Of a DNA stretch of 64,000 bases, positions 23,003-34,278 are shown one piece after another (position 1 is the stretch's first letter; every line of letters begins with the position of its first letter). Location of the stretch: positions 1 to 64,000 of the forward strand of contig JARKIF010000021.1 of NCBI GenBank assembly GCA_029378245.1. The letters run 5' to 3'. The DNA comes from Roridomyces roridus. Its lineage: Eukaryota > Basidiomycota > Agaricomycetes > Agaricales > Mycenaceae. A program made the position numbers and the translations under genes. The notes under the pieces were generated by a model, which was not told the origin of the DNA, searched no databases, and saw nothing but the letters and a program-made list of their open reading frames with translations.

Positions 23003-25137
23003 TCATTCATCCATATCCCCAGCTTCTACACCCACCGGCACAGAGTACGGATCCGGTACCGGGGCACGCACGCTCCCAGGTTCGTACACAGTCACAAACG
23101 TCTCGTTCACCGGCGCAGGTAGAGTTCCCGTAGCGAGAAAGTTGATGAACGCATCCCGCGCGGGGCCGGGAACTGCAGGTAAAAGTAGAAGCAAAGTGAG
23201 CTAAATGAGGGAGGACGAGGTCAAACACGCACCGTTATATGTGCCATGATCGTCGCCGTGCCGGACAACGAGGACAGAGTTGTTGGCTTGTTGCATCCAT
23301 TCGAAGGTAGCTAGTTCCGTTGGGGTGCTGCGCGGAGATTGTTCAGTTTAAACTGCGCGAGGAGAAGGGGTGTGACGCACGTATAATCGAAATCCGCCGT
23401 GACGAGCACCATGGAAGCGTTGACGGGTACTGCGGGGTTGCTGGCGGCGTGGTACGGCCAGGCGGTGCAGAGCAGCTATGTGTGAGGCGTGTGTGAGTGA
23501 GGCCCCACAGAATGAGGGCATGCCAACGCACATGAAGTATGAGGAAGAAAAGGAATTGTGCCCCGAGAGGGTCGCTCTCCGCGCCGACCTTGAGGATGTT
23601 GGCATACCCCTCGAAGGTATTATCGTCCACATCTACAAGAATAAACCATCTAAATTAATGAACAAAAAGACAAGAGAATATACGCACGGTAATCCAGACA
23701 ATACGTAGTCGCAAGGGACCCCGCCGCACCCGTAAAGATAGGGCCTGCAGTAGTGTAATTGAACAAACTCCAATTCCCCTGCAACGCTTCGAACAGCGCG
23801 GTATTGAAGAGAGGGAAGTTGGGATCGCCGGCGATGTAATTTATACCAGCGAAGAAGCGCACGTCGGCGGCGCTCACACCGGATGTCGCTGGGGAGCCTG
23901 AGCCCGCGAGGTCCATGACGTTTTGGAAGGCCTGTGGTGGTGAGGACCGGGATGGGAACAGAGAAAGAGAGAAGTATCTTACCTCGAGGACGGCACCTTT
24001 GCCTTGCGAATGGAACGGACAAGTGGTATCGTTCAGGCAGTAGACGTCGGAGCGCGTGAGCGAGCGGTCCAACGCTGCGTATTGCTTCGAAAGTAGATCG
24101 ACGTTGGACTCGAAAAAAAGATCAGCTTCAACTGAATGGCGAGGAGGAGCAGAAAACGCACCACATTCGGTGGGAATACAGCGTCCAAAACGAAGCGACC
24201 GACATGTTCTGGGAAGGCGTGTGCGTACTTGGCGCCGTAGTACGTGCCACTGGAGGATATAAGCACCACTGCACTTGGAAAGCCGGAAACGTACTATGAG
24301 ATGCCAAAGTGGTGCATCACATCGTATCCGAGGGCGGCACGCACTTGATCCCAATCTTGGATGACCTCGTTCGTGCTGACGAACTGTACGATTCCGGGTG
24401 GTGTCGAGAGGTCGATGCAGCTTTGCGCGAAAGCGCGGACGGGGGTTTGGAATGCCGTCAGTTCCGCCTCAGATGCCGGGCTGGTTTCCGAGTTAAATCT
24501 TAGCATTAGTACGGATGAAAAGGGTGAGCTCACAGAGAAGATGAGATCATCCAATTTCCCTGCGAGCAATTGAGGGCGTTGGAGGACCAGTAGCCGCGGG
24601 TGTCGATTGCTGGTTATGAATGATATGAATGAAGGAAAGTCATATGACTGAGTCTCGAGGACACGCACCTAGAATGTCGTACCCTTCTAGTCCCGCAAAC
24701 CATGACGCTCTGTCCAAATTCAAAGCAATCTCCCAGGAATACGACGCGACCTCTTGGCCAGGACCACCTGCAGAGCCTCAGACCTGAGGCCTACATTAAA
24801 TGGAGGAAACAGTACCTGGATTGCTACCGCGGAATTAGCACACCGAAAAGAAAGAAAAAAACGAGACTCACAAGTTGATGAGGCCTTGCGAGTTGTTGGG
24901 GCGAAACATAGTGAATCCCAGCGTGATGTTATTGGACTCGCTAAGAGGCTTAGCGTAGTCCATGGGCACGTCCAGCTGTCCGCAGTGAAGGGTGGATGGG
25001 AGAGGGACGGTGAAGTTGGTGCCCTGCAGCGGGATGGGGACGTTTTGAGCGCAGTCGACCCATCGGATTGCACTGAGATTCTGAGCCAGCGCGCTCGTCA
25101 GTGCCCCTAGGACGAGTGCCATGAAGAGGGAATGCAT
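23003..25137 (-). CDS. Secreted TAP-like alpha/beta hydrolase
   Basis: Twelve exons in transcript order: 25137-24872, 24823-24816, 24767-24669, 24609-24534, 24480-24295, 24249-24162, 24108-23983, 23931-23688, 23632-23532, 23475-23381, 23327-23233 and 23172-23003. All GT-AG and in phase; 517 residues. A signal peptide (MHSLFMALVLGALTSALA) precedes the hydrolase core. The oxyanion-hole block LINFNPGGPGQEVASYSWEI is built across an 8-nt exon. The nucleophile elbow is GISYGTYYG, the Asp is within LVTADFDYTTPTELA and the His is in VVRHGDDHGTY. This order matches tripeptidyl-aminopeptidase-like proteins with the TAP C-terminal domain, expected to act outside the cell on peptides. Exact substrate is unknown. 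Confidence 0.88.
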
Positions 25138-25170
25138 TTGCGGGTGGTGGCTCTGTCAGTCTGCGCAGGC

Positions 25171-25178
25171 TTTTTATA
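25171..25178 (-). promoter_or_regulatory. TATA box of the TAP-like hydrolase gene
   Basis: TATAAAAA on the minus strand, 34-41 nt upstream of the ATG at 25137, so the leader must be very short. Confidence 0.5.
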
Positions 25179-25945
25179 AAAGGACGGCTAACTCGAATGA
25201 CGGAAGGATTGCCTTGACGACGACGGTCCTCAGTCGCCGCCGGCGCTGCCACCTGCCGCTGCCGCGCGGTCACGCACGGCTTTCTACAGTGAATTGGAGC
25301 TGCGGATCGTGGAGCAGTGAGCTGCAGCAGGACAAGAGGGAGCGGATGAGTCATCCCTTCAGCCATCAATGATCGGATCAGTTATTCACCACCATCTCGC
25401 CACTCGCGATTCTCAACGATGGCTGCTTCCAATACCCTCCAAATCCATGACTTGCCTCTGCTTTCGTTACCCGCAGTCAAATCTGTATTCGAAAACCAGC
25501 CCCATAGCCCCCTGTCTGTAGCTTTGCGTTCCATCGCGGGCAAGTTTCCGAAGGCAATCCGAAGGTGAAGCCTTGGTGAATTCTGTTGGACCGACGGAAT
25601 GTTGCACGTCCAAAAGCGTGGACACAGGTCGTAATACCGCAAGAGGCATGCTGCGGATGTGCCGAAGATGACGAGTGCTCTTTCCCGTGAAGGCGATCGA
25701 GCGCTTCGAAGTACTAGAGCTACCCTGATGTCGCGTGGCATGACAACGGACACGGCAATACAACTTACAAGGCAACACACCCTGAGCGGCTCACCGTTCA
25801 ACACCAACGCAAAAGCCGAACCCGGGGGAAAATGAAGCCGTTGATCTCCGTCGACGCGTATGCCACTGCCAGGCACGGCCGATCGCAGGTCATCTTCAGG
25901 TCATCAACGCTTACTACGCGGGCCTTCTCCGCGTGCTCAGGTTCA
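25179..25945. other. Divergent intergenic region
   Basis: Lies between the hydrolase (minus) and the MFS exporter (plus). No coding frame recognised; presumed to hold both promoters. Confidence 0.35.
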
Positions 25946-25954
25946 TATATAAAG
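25946..25954 (+). promoter_or_regulatory. TATA box of the DHA2-type transporter gene
   Basis: TATATAAAG, 56-64 nt upstream of the ATG at 26010. Confidence 0.5.
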
Positions 25955-26009
25955 GAGACGTCGCTTGAAAATTCTTCACCTCTTTCTCCCCTCCTCCCTC
26001 CTCCTCGTC

Positions 26010-27919
26010 ATGTCCTCCAGCGAGAATGTCACCCTCGCCGACGCCGAGGGTATCATCCCCAAGCCCGAATTGAGCGAAAAGTCGTCAACCGAGAGCTTGC
26101 CGACGCCGCCGCAAGAATACCCCAGTGGCATCAAACTCGCTCTCTTGTCCCTCGCCCTGTGTCTTTCCGTCTTTCTCGTTGCGTTGGTGCGTTGTCTGCC
26201 CCCTTTCCCCCAGCGACCCAGACTGACAAAAAAACAACCCAGGATAACACCATCATTGGTACCAATTTCCGCTGCCGACTCAAAAAAAATCTCATAGAGT
26301 TTCCTAGCAACGGCCATCCCGAAGATTACCGACCAGTTCCACTCGCTAGATGATGTAGGATGGTATGGCTCCGCGTGCGTGTTTGTGCTTCCTCGGCGTC
26401 CGCCTCACTGAACAAGAAAATGGATGCAGTTACCTCTTGACGACCGCCGCTACGCAGCTTCTCTTTGGCAAATTCTACACGTTCATGCCGATCAAATGGG
26501 TCTACGTCGCAGCCATCTGCCTCTTCGAAATCGGCTCGGTCATCTGCGGCGCCGCCCCCAACTCCAACGCTCTCATCATCGGTCGGGCCATCGCTGGTCT
26601 CGGCAGCGCCGGCATCTTCTCCGGGGCCATGCTCATCGTGGCTAACAGTGTTCCCTTGGAAAAACGGCCCATGTACTCGGGGCTTATAGGCGGCATGTAC
26701 GGAATTGCCTCCGTCGCTGGCCCGCTGATGGGTGGTACGTGTTGTTCTGCTGGTACTGGAGAGAGAGACTGAGCGATTTACACTAGGCGCGTTCACCGAC
26801 AAGCTTTCTTGGAGATGGTGTTTCTACATCGTGCGTCTTGGCGCTACCTTTCTATTCAGTCCATTAATTCCTTCATAGAACCTCCCCATTGGCGCCATCA
26901 CCCTCGCCGTGGTCGTCTTTGTTTTCAAGATGCCCCGGCGCTCGAACGACAGCACCGCGACCTTGCCAACATCCTTCGGCTCCAAATTCATGCAGTTTGA
27001 CCCATGGGGTACGATCGCTTTCATCCCGGCCGTCATCTCGCTGCTCCTCGCGCTCCAATGGGGCGGCTCCAAATACCCATGGGGCTCTTGGCGCATCATC
27101 ATGCTCTTTGTCTTCTTCGGCGTCCTCATCAGCGTCTTCATCGGCGTCCAAATATGGAAAGGCGACGCTGCGACCGTCCCACCTCGCATCCTCTCCAAAC
27201 GGAGCATCTGGTCAGGCGCGTTCTTCGCCTTTTGCATCGGCTCGTCGTTCTTTATCCTCAGCTTCTACCTCCCCATTTGGTTCCAAGCCATCCACGGCGT
27301 GTCTGCTGTCCACTCGGGCATCGACAATCTCCCCATGATCCTTTCCCTCGTCGTAGGATCCCTCATCGCCGGCAGTGTCATCACCGTGATCGGGTACTAT
27401 ACCCCCTTCATGCTGCTCTCCTCCGTCTTCGCCGCCGTCGGCACTGGCCTCATCACCACCCTCAGTACCACGTCCAACCACACGCGGTGGCTCCCTTTCG
27501 AAATCATCTGCGGCCTCGGCATGGGTTTCGGCATGCAACAGCCCATGCTCGCCGCACAGGCCGTGCTGGATATCGCCGACGTCCCCACGGGAACTAGCGT
27601 GATTATGTTCTCGCAGACGCTAGGCGGCGCCCTATTCATCTCCATCGCACAAAATGTCTTCACCAACAAACTCGTGCAGGGCATCGTCGACCGCGTGCCG
27701 TCCGTTGACCCGAACCTTGTTCTGGGTGCTGGGGCAACGGCGTTGAGGACGGTCGTGCCTACGGAGAGCTTTGGTGCGGTGCTCACTGTGTACAACGATG
27801 CGCTCGTTTCGGCCTTTTACGTCTCGGTGGCGATGGCTGCTTTGAGCTTGGTGGGGTCGTTGGCGATCGAGTGGAAGAGTATCAAGGGGAAGAATATCGA
27901 GATGGCGGTGGGGGCGTAG
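26010..27919 (+). CDS. MFS exporter, DHA2 (14-span) drug:H+ antiporter type
   Basis: Six exons: 26010-26186, 26243-26258, 26308-26374, 26430-26734, 26787-26830 and 26879-27919; 549 residues, all junctions GT-AG. A polar N-terminal tail of about 50 residues is followed by the first span and the DHA2 signature [20 protein letters not shown], which straddles a 16-nt exon. Other marks are [35 protein letters not shown], the antiporter motif region [20 protein letters not shown], and [16 protein letters not shown]. About 14 hydrophobic spans can be counted. Such proteins sit in the plasma membrane and export small molecules in exchange for protons. No biosynthetic cluster surrounds it, so its cargo cannot be inferred. 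Confidence 0.9.
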
Positions 27920-28081
27920 GATGGATGGATTTACGACATGACATGCCCGGGACTCGACTCACTCACTCATTCAAACACTCACACCCCACGCGGACCATAC
28001 ATTCGTTTCTTGTTTACATACGCTACTTACATATTGCTATTTCCTTAGAGGGTGGATAGATGGAATTTACTGGGTTTCCGA

Positions 28082-29941
28082 CTAAAAGGCACCTTGAGCC
28101 GCGCTCAAACTGCCTGCGAGCGTAGAACATGGCTCATCGTACAAAATGGGGTTGACCAAAGACACAGTCTCCTCATCCTCGAATGCAATACGCACGAGTG
28201 TATCTGCGACAGGTCAGTTTAGATAGAGCGTGCAAGCCAAACTAAACTTACCTGCACTTGGTTCATATTGAGGCCACCCCAATGCAGTCAAACCCGCCCG
28301 CGGATCCTTGGCAAATGCACCCCACGCCTGGCGCATCATCCCACTCACCCCCTCCTGCTGTACCCCACTCGCCTCCCCACTCACATCCTCGGCTGTACCA
28401 AAAACCATCTCTAGCTCACTCCCATGATACGCTCCGCTCCCCGGAAACAGCCGCAAGTTATCCCAATCGCCAAAGTACCGATAACGCCACGTCGGAACGC
28501 CTGCCGTTGAGCGGGAGAGTGCGCTCCTGCTTGCGGGGCAGGTAAAGCCTGCGAGGTTGAAGAGATCCCATTGGGAGTCGGAGATGGAGAGGCCGAATGC
28601 GAGTGCAGGGACGCGGTACAGACCAGCCTCGTTGTCGGTGGAACCTACGAGGTAGGGTTAATCTCGTCAAAATCGAACACGACAAACAGAGGAAAGAATT
28701 CACCAATTTCGCAAACTGGCCAGCATCGGACAGGGCTAGGTAATCGGCAAACACGGTGATGTTATCAACCGTTGGCTGGAAAGGCGGGGAGGGAAGCAGT
28801 GCCGGATCGCCGGCCGTCACAATCTGCGCTTCAGCCGCCAAAATATCGCTAAAATTCTTGCTTCGCATGCATTGCATTACCACCGCAGGATCGTCCCCGT
28901 CAGATGCACACCCAACAATCCCGCTCGCAGTCGTCCAATGTCCGAGCGCCACCTCAGGCGTGTTTGCCGCCAACGAAAGAGCCGCCCCTGACTGCGCTAT
29001 GACCCCAGCAGCGATGGGATCATCGGCGAACGCAAAGGCGTGGTAGTCGACCGCGATACCGCCCGCGGATTGTCCAAAGATGGTGATGCGTGCCGAATCG
29101 CCTGCAAACGCGGCTACATTTGAACGTACCCATTCGAGAGCAAGACGTTGGTCGAGGAGACCGAGGTTCTGGGTTGTTTGTGGAGCGCCGGGGAATCCGA
29201 AGATGTTGGTCCGGTAACTTGCGAACGTGTATTGGGTGAGCTGCACGGACTGAAGACAGCGGAAAGACCTCACTTGACCGTGATCACGACGATGTCCTCG
29301 CTATCAGCTAAATATTGTCCGTTGTAAAACGGACTGTTAGTACCACCAATGTCGAAACCTGAGGATTCATAGCGATATCAGTTATTTCCTGCACAATGAA
29401 AAGGGGACGCACGCCCGCCGTAGAAGAAAACCATCACAGCCCTGCCCAATTCCGTCGAATTCTTGGCCCACACATTCAGCGTCAGACAATCCTCGCCGAA
29501 AACGGCCCCCTGTCCCAGGAAAGCGTCCACGATTCGGTTGAAGTTGTCGGTTTTGTTCGGGTATGGAATCGCTGCGGCCGCCGGAAGGGAGACGTATGGG
29601 CAAGACCTGATATTCAGTTTGTGTAAGCCGGGAATTCGAACCGCAACTGGATGGAGATTTACACAGACTGTAATATGTATCGCGTCAACGACACACTGCG
29701 GATGAGGGACGATACGCACAAAGTCCGTCGCCTTAAAAATCTCTGTCGTAGCGAATCCCACGGGCGGGGCGAATCGCAGCTCCCCGACTGGGGCCTGTGC
29801 GTATGGGATGCCCAGATATTCGATCACTGAGGGGCTCTTGGACGCTGGATGGCCGAAGATGTCGCCGCTGGAGGTAGTTACTGCGTTGACCGCTGTGAAG
29901 AGGACGGAGAGCAAGATAGCAGTTGGAAGGTAGTAGTGCAT
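28082..29941 (-). CDS. Secreted type-B carboxylesterase/lipase
   Basis: Seven exons in transcript order: 29941-29720, 29667-29663, 29606-29413, 29358-29274, 29217-28688, 28644-28252 and 28203-28082; 516 residues, all GT-AG and in phase. A signal peptide (MHYYLPTAILLSVLFTAVNA) leads into the family opening with EYLGIPYAQAPVGELRF, then EDCLTLNVWAKNS, the oxyanion strand FFYGG, and NYRTNIFGFPGAP. Catalytic residues sit in GQSAGG (nucleophile Ser), STDNEAGL (Glu) and AYHGSELEMVFG (His). The protein should hydrolyse carboxylic esters or triacylglycerols outside the cell. Exon 2 is only 5 nt long. The junction before STDNEAG uses a GTTTGT donor and a 43-nt intron; a more obvious GTGAAT donor just upstream would break the frame. 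Confidence 0.9.
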
Positions 29942-30002
29942 GGTGTTGTGAAATGGAGGGAATTCGGGCAAAGTTGATACGATACCTCGTCGGTACGTCC
30001 CT

Positions 30003-30010
30003 GTTTTATA
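30003..30010 (-). promoter_or_regulatory. TATA box of the carboxylesterase gene
   Basis: TATAAAAC on the minus strand, about 62-69 nt upstream of the ATG at 29941. Confidence 0.45.
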
Positions 30011-31087
30011 CATTTCGTGCATCGTCCAAATACACGGCCAGGAATGGACAGCCTTTTGGCTAACACACGGCGCTGCTCGTCAGCCTCCCCGAGGGATACG
30101 TATACAAAATTCGGGTAATACCCTCCAAATGGGAACCTGCTTAGAAATTCGGGTAAGATGGGGTCCGACTCCTGGACGGAGTACCCACGTTTCGGCGTGA
30201 TTGCTGAGCGCTGAGCGCTGAGGGTCCACCCAATACGGAGTGAGGCCAGACATCCCCGTCGGTCTGTGCGCACGCCTTCCCCGAAAGGTAGTTGCCCGAA
30301 TTCCATTTGGAATGAAGATTAAGTATGGATGATCGGCGAGCCGCCGACTCGGCATCCGCATTCCGTTTCAGACAGTTGGGGCGTCCCTGTATTCTTTGTA
30401 GCCAATGAGCTGTGGGTAGCACTTGATGGCACGAGGTTTTCGGGGAGATGACAATTGGATGACAAGCCTGACCGCGGAGAAGCTGTCGCAGAGCCCGAGC
30501 CATGCCTAGTAGGAACCAGACCCAGAGATATAAGTGAGACTGCTTCGTTCCCCGAGGAGCGAGGCCAGAGCAAAGGTCCAAAGATGACAAATCGTATCGT
30601 GATAATCATCTGCAAAACGGAATGCCGTCTAGATGCCGGGGGCTGTGCTAGGGTCAAGCAACACTGGTCGGACTCCTGCGGCCCCGGCAAAATTTTCTCT
30701 GGTCGTTCGCGTCTTTCAGAAGCTCGAGTGAGCATTCCATGGAAGGAAAGGAAAGTATCCTCATACGACTTTGTCCACGAAGATTGAACGAAGATGATCC
30801 GACTGCATCCTTCCAACGTGGCGCATGCTTCGGCTCTGGATGCCGCCGTCGAAACATGCCTAGGAATCTGACAGAATGGCAGCCGTCTCTTTGTATCTGG
30901 CAGCTCGTACCTCCTCAGGATGTTGATTTCTGGTCAGAAGAGTACTGGCAATTCAACACAACCTTCGACTCCGTCCAGGTCCTGCAGGCATTCTGGCTAG
31001 ACATGCCATCTGGCAGTTCGTTCCTCTCTTCCATTCGCGAAGGCAAGTGCAACACTACCTTTGGAAGCCGGATCCGTGTCTTATAAG
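30011..31087. other. Divergent intergenic region of about 1.1 kb
   Basis: No supported gene. Overlapping open frames on both strands lack motifs and a start in context. Confidence 0.35.
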
Positions 31088-31095
31088 TATAAAAA
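31088..31095 (+). promoter_or_regulatory. TATA box of the first small secreted protein gene
   Basis: TATAAAAA, 35-42 nt upstream of the ATG at 31130. Confidence 0.55.
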
Positions 31096-31129
31096 GGGGA
31101 TGAACTCGGACGGTTATCCCAGCACCAAC

Positions 31130-31817
31130 ATGAAGCTCCAACTCCTCTCAAGCATGCTTCTCCTCGCTCTCTCAGCAATCGCCTCACCAGTTGACTCTGT
31201 CGGCGAGCTCGTCGCAGTCCCCTTCGCTCCTGGGTCTTCCGCTGTGTCTCCCATCCTCGAATCTGGATCCGTGCGCTCCGGCGAATTCACCTTCATCGAG
31301 GCCGGTACGACCACGTCCAAGAACACAGGCCTTCGCGCCCTCGAGGCACGGCAATTCAGTGCCCCCGGCGATGGCGCACCCTCCCTCGTCATGTGCGCCG
31401 GGACCAACTGCGACTTGACCGAGACGTGCTCCTTTTTCTATATTCCCACCACGTTCGGGCAGTGCTACATCGTACGTTTAGCTCCGATTTGCGCTCTCAA
31501 TTGCCGCTCACGATAATATTACGAAGAATTCGTTCTATTATGACTCAGCATACATCTACGACCAAGCCAACCAAGGTGGGCAGGATGTTGTCGATTAAGC
31601 GGGATGTTCAATTTGGCTTACCGTCGACCAGGGCTTCCCGTCGGGGTTTACATTGCCCAACCCGGATGTGCCAGCCCTCTGCAGCTACCCACAGTCAACA
31701 CCTGCTACAACCGGATAATCAGTGTGTTCCCTTCTCTTCAATTGTATTTGCTTATTGCTTACTTACTTCACAGATGGCGCGGTTGCGTTCAACCTGGACT
31801 ACATGTTCAAAGGGTAG
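31130..31817 (+). CDS. Small secreted cysteine-containing protein
   Basis: Four exons: 31130-31471, 31527-31575, 31632-31721 and 31774-31817; 174 residues, all junctions GT-AG and in phase. A signal peptide (MKLQLLSSMLLLALSAIASP) is followed by a Ser/Gly-rich pro-like part ending in LEARQFS, then a cysteine-bearing domain with CAGTNCDLTETCSFFYIP, CYINSFYYDSAYIYDQ and NTCYNRIINGAVAFNLDYMF. No known domain is recognised. The layout resembles a small two-part secreted effector-like or matrix protein, but this is inference. A likely relative follows 750 bp downstream on the same strand. If the second intron were retained the product would stop early at 31598. Confidence 0.65.
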
Positions 31818-32510
31818 ACATAAGGTCTCTAGGGTGCCGAATGTATACTTTGTGTCGGCTAAATCAACACACACTTGATTAGTTGAAGGTTGCGACTGCA
31901 GTGATCACTGATCGCCGGCGGTCCGGGGTAGCATCATTGACGGCGAGATCTTGATCAACCGCCAAGCCTAGACCCGCAACCTTCCCAAAGGGAATTTTCA
32001 AGAAGATAAGTACATATACCCACGCACCTGAAGGTCGCCGTGGTCAGCTACGCAAAGCGGCGACCATTCACAGGAGATTAATCATTACGCTCGAAGTTCA
32101 GTGTTGGCACTTAGCCCGGCTACGGTATCATTATCCCCGCCTGCGGTGAAAATGCGTTCAAATGGGCCGGAACTTGAGAGTCTTGAGCTTGAGGTCGTTC
32201 CCTGTCGCTTTGATGCAAATCAATCGGACCCCATTTTCCAGTTGTTGAGTCTTCAATCTTGGTGTGCCATGCATTCAGATGTTCTTCGAACCTCAGTCGC
32301 ACTGTGAGTGTGCTGATTGATCATATGAACGTGAATTGACCAATTTTACAGGATGAGTACAAGTTTATATTGCAACCCAGTACGGTCAGGTCCAGCCATC
32401 TACCACCCTCATCTCCGTCAGTCCCTCAAAGTTTAATGGAGGTAGCAGTGCGGGTATATGCAATCGGGCAGCTAGGAACCGGATACAAACCGGATACGCT
32501 CTGAGAACAG
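31818..32510. other. Intergenic stretch between two small secreted protein genes
   Basis: No supported gene or repeat recognised. Confidence 0.3.
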
Positions 32511-32518
32511 TATAAAAG
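32511..32518 (+). promoter_or_regulatory. TATA box of the second small secreted protein gene
   Basis: TATAAAAG, 42-49 nt upstream of the ATG at 32560. Confidence 0.55.
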
Positions 32519-32559
32519 TCCTAAGAATGCGAGATCAACTCAGCAGCACTCGCTTTCTT

Positions 32560-32909
32560 ATGCAGCTTCAGGCCCTTGCATCTTTTGTCCTGCTTGCTCT
32601 CACGGCGGCCTCTGCGTCCCCTCTGGCGCCTGGACGGTTTTTGCGTACAGTTTCGAATCCAATAGTTTCCCGAATTGAGTCCGAGGTGGTTTCTCGCCCC
32701 AGCTGGAGGGCCGAAATGCAATCGCCGGTTGAATTACACACCCAAGGTGCAACCATCAGCTACTCACCACGGCGATCAATATCCCTTACATGGTGACTGT
32801 CGGATTTCCGGGCGGGGATTCAGTGGTGGGAGAAATTGGAGAGAAAATCTATTTCATGAGCTTCTGCCATTACTATTCTAACTGGAAGTCTAGTGAATAC
32901 TTTATGTAA
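32560..32909 (+). CDS. Small secreted protein, probable relative of the 31.1 kb gene
   Basis: A signal peptide (MQLQALASFVLLALTAASAS) opens the frame. The best model has exon 1 at 32560-32746 and exon 2 at 32824-32909, joined by a 77-nt GT-AG intron, giving 90 residues ending in FMSFCHYYSNWKSSEYFM. Without splicing the frame stops at 32796. The promoter, signal peptide start (M-x-L-Q-x-L) and domain size resemble the gene at 31130. A further 3' exon on 32959-33046 is formally possible but lies antisense to a conserved exon of the neighbouring DUF6593 gene, so I do not include it. Confidence 0.5.
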
Positions 32910-32977
32910 TGCTATGGGTTTCCAAGCACTGTGAAACTTGATAAAACACACTTCACAGGCCGAGCAATCCTGATTCC

Positions 32978-33690
32978 TCAGGAGCCAAATTTGTATCCAC
33001 ATTGCAGCAAAAGAGTTGCTACAATACAACTGTCTTGGAGACCTGATGTGATGGCGGAGGGAGCGAGTTCAAGCGACACTGCTCCATCATCTGCACAACT
33101 GATATGTGCCAGCAAGTCGGGAGTTGTGTGGTTCCCCGTGGGATATAGCTACCAACAAGAAATTAGAGCCAGATTGGAACAAAAAAAGATGACACCCTCA
33201 CTCGTATGGTATTCTTTTGCGGAGTCCAAGTGTATTTCTGACCCATGACTTTCATAATGTGATGGCTAAGAAAGCACGTCAGTTCAGGACCACGAGTGAT
33301 GCATCGATGTACTTGCCTACCATCGCAAGACGGCACGAGCCAGTTGGCAACAGCCTGTTTAGAAACAGTATTCCGAATCTCGACGAGCGGTTTGTCCCTC
33401 CTCCACTCGATCAACGCGATAGTTCTCCCGGCTTGATTTTTGACCGTTGTATATCCTGCCATGGTGGTATCCGTTGTAATACGATAGGACGCCATCGTAT
33501 TGGCGCCGATTACGGTACAGTTCAAGATGGACGGGTTGAAGGCGGTGAATCGGAAGGTCACAAGGTTGGATGTGCAGGTGTCTGCTGCGAATGGGAGAGC
33601 GCCGTGTACAGATGTTGCAACTGGAACTGCACGCCGAACGCGTGGGTTTGACCAGGCTGAGTATGGATTAACGTGGGTGTTGGCAGACAT
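32978..33690 (-). CDS. DUF6593-like protein, paralogue A
   Basis: Three exons in transcript order: 33690-33317, 33265-33202 and 33148-32978; 202 residues. Features in order: HVNPYSAWSNPR, LPFAADTCTSNLVTFRFTAF, SILNCTVIGANTMASYRITT, GRTIALIEWRRDKPLVEIRN, then QKYTWTPQKNTI, and a tail ending SCIVATLLLQCGYKFGS. The order matches agaric DUF6593-like proteins and is mirrored by paralogue B 600 bp further right. The first intron has a GC donor (AG then GCAAGT) with a normal AG acceptor; the B copy has a GT donor at the same place. The 3' end faces the small secreted protein gene tail to tail. Function unknown. Confidence 0.78.
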
Positions 33691-34278
33691 TTGGGCTGGA
33701 TAATGTGAACTGAGGCCGGCACTTTTCTCCCTGATTGTTTTAAACTGGTCCGGATTTACACGGATCAGTGCTCTCTATAAGCAGTTTGTAAGCACCAGTG
33801 TGTTCTCAAAGCCCGGTGCTTCATTATTGGCGGAGTCCGCCATGAAATTCTCACCGGGTAACGGTGCTTGCACCGATCCCCGCGTGCCAACTCTCTGTTA
33901 CCTACCACGCCCATGAGTGATTTATAAGTTCCACCTCAGAATCCTCTGCAATCCTTGGTTTTCCATGGTCCGCGGCCCTGGGATTACCGCGGACTCTCGA
34001 ATCAGATTCATTCTCGGAGAAACGTGTGGGTCAGTAATCGCATCGGGAAAATCAGGCATCCAATGTGATGTCAATCAAGTGATTGCATCTCTGACGTGAA
34101 AACGCCGACCATCTCAACAGAGTCGGCATGATTGATTCACACGGTATCACTATGATGATCAAGGGTGGCCGCCCGGGTCGATCGCGAGCATTTGATCGTT
34201 GACACTGAATCGTGTTTTGTTCAAAGTTCGAGCAAATGCCGATGAATTATGATAATATCTAAAGAACCGGGCAGCCGA
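33691..34278. other. Spacer between the DUF6593 paralogues
   Basis: No supported gene. Presumed promoter of paralogue A at its left end. Confidence 0.3.

Noticed and set aside
24133..24162. A 30-nt intron in the TAP-like gene
   Set aside because: A 53-nt intron ending at TTCGAG (24109) is canonical and keeps frame into SNVDLLSKQY.
32959..33046. Third exon of the small secreted protein gene
   Set aside because: The same bases on the other strand encode the conserved C-terminus shared by both DUF6593 paralogues.
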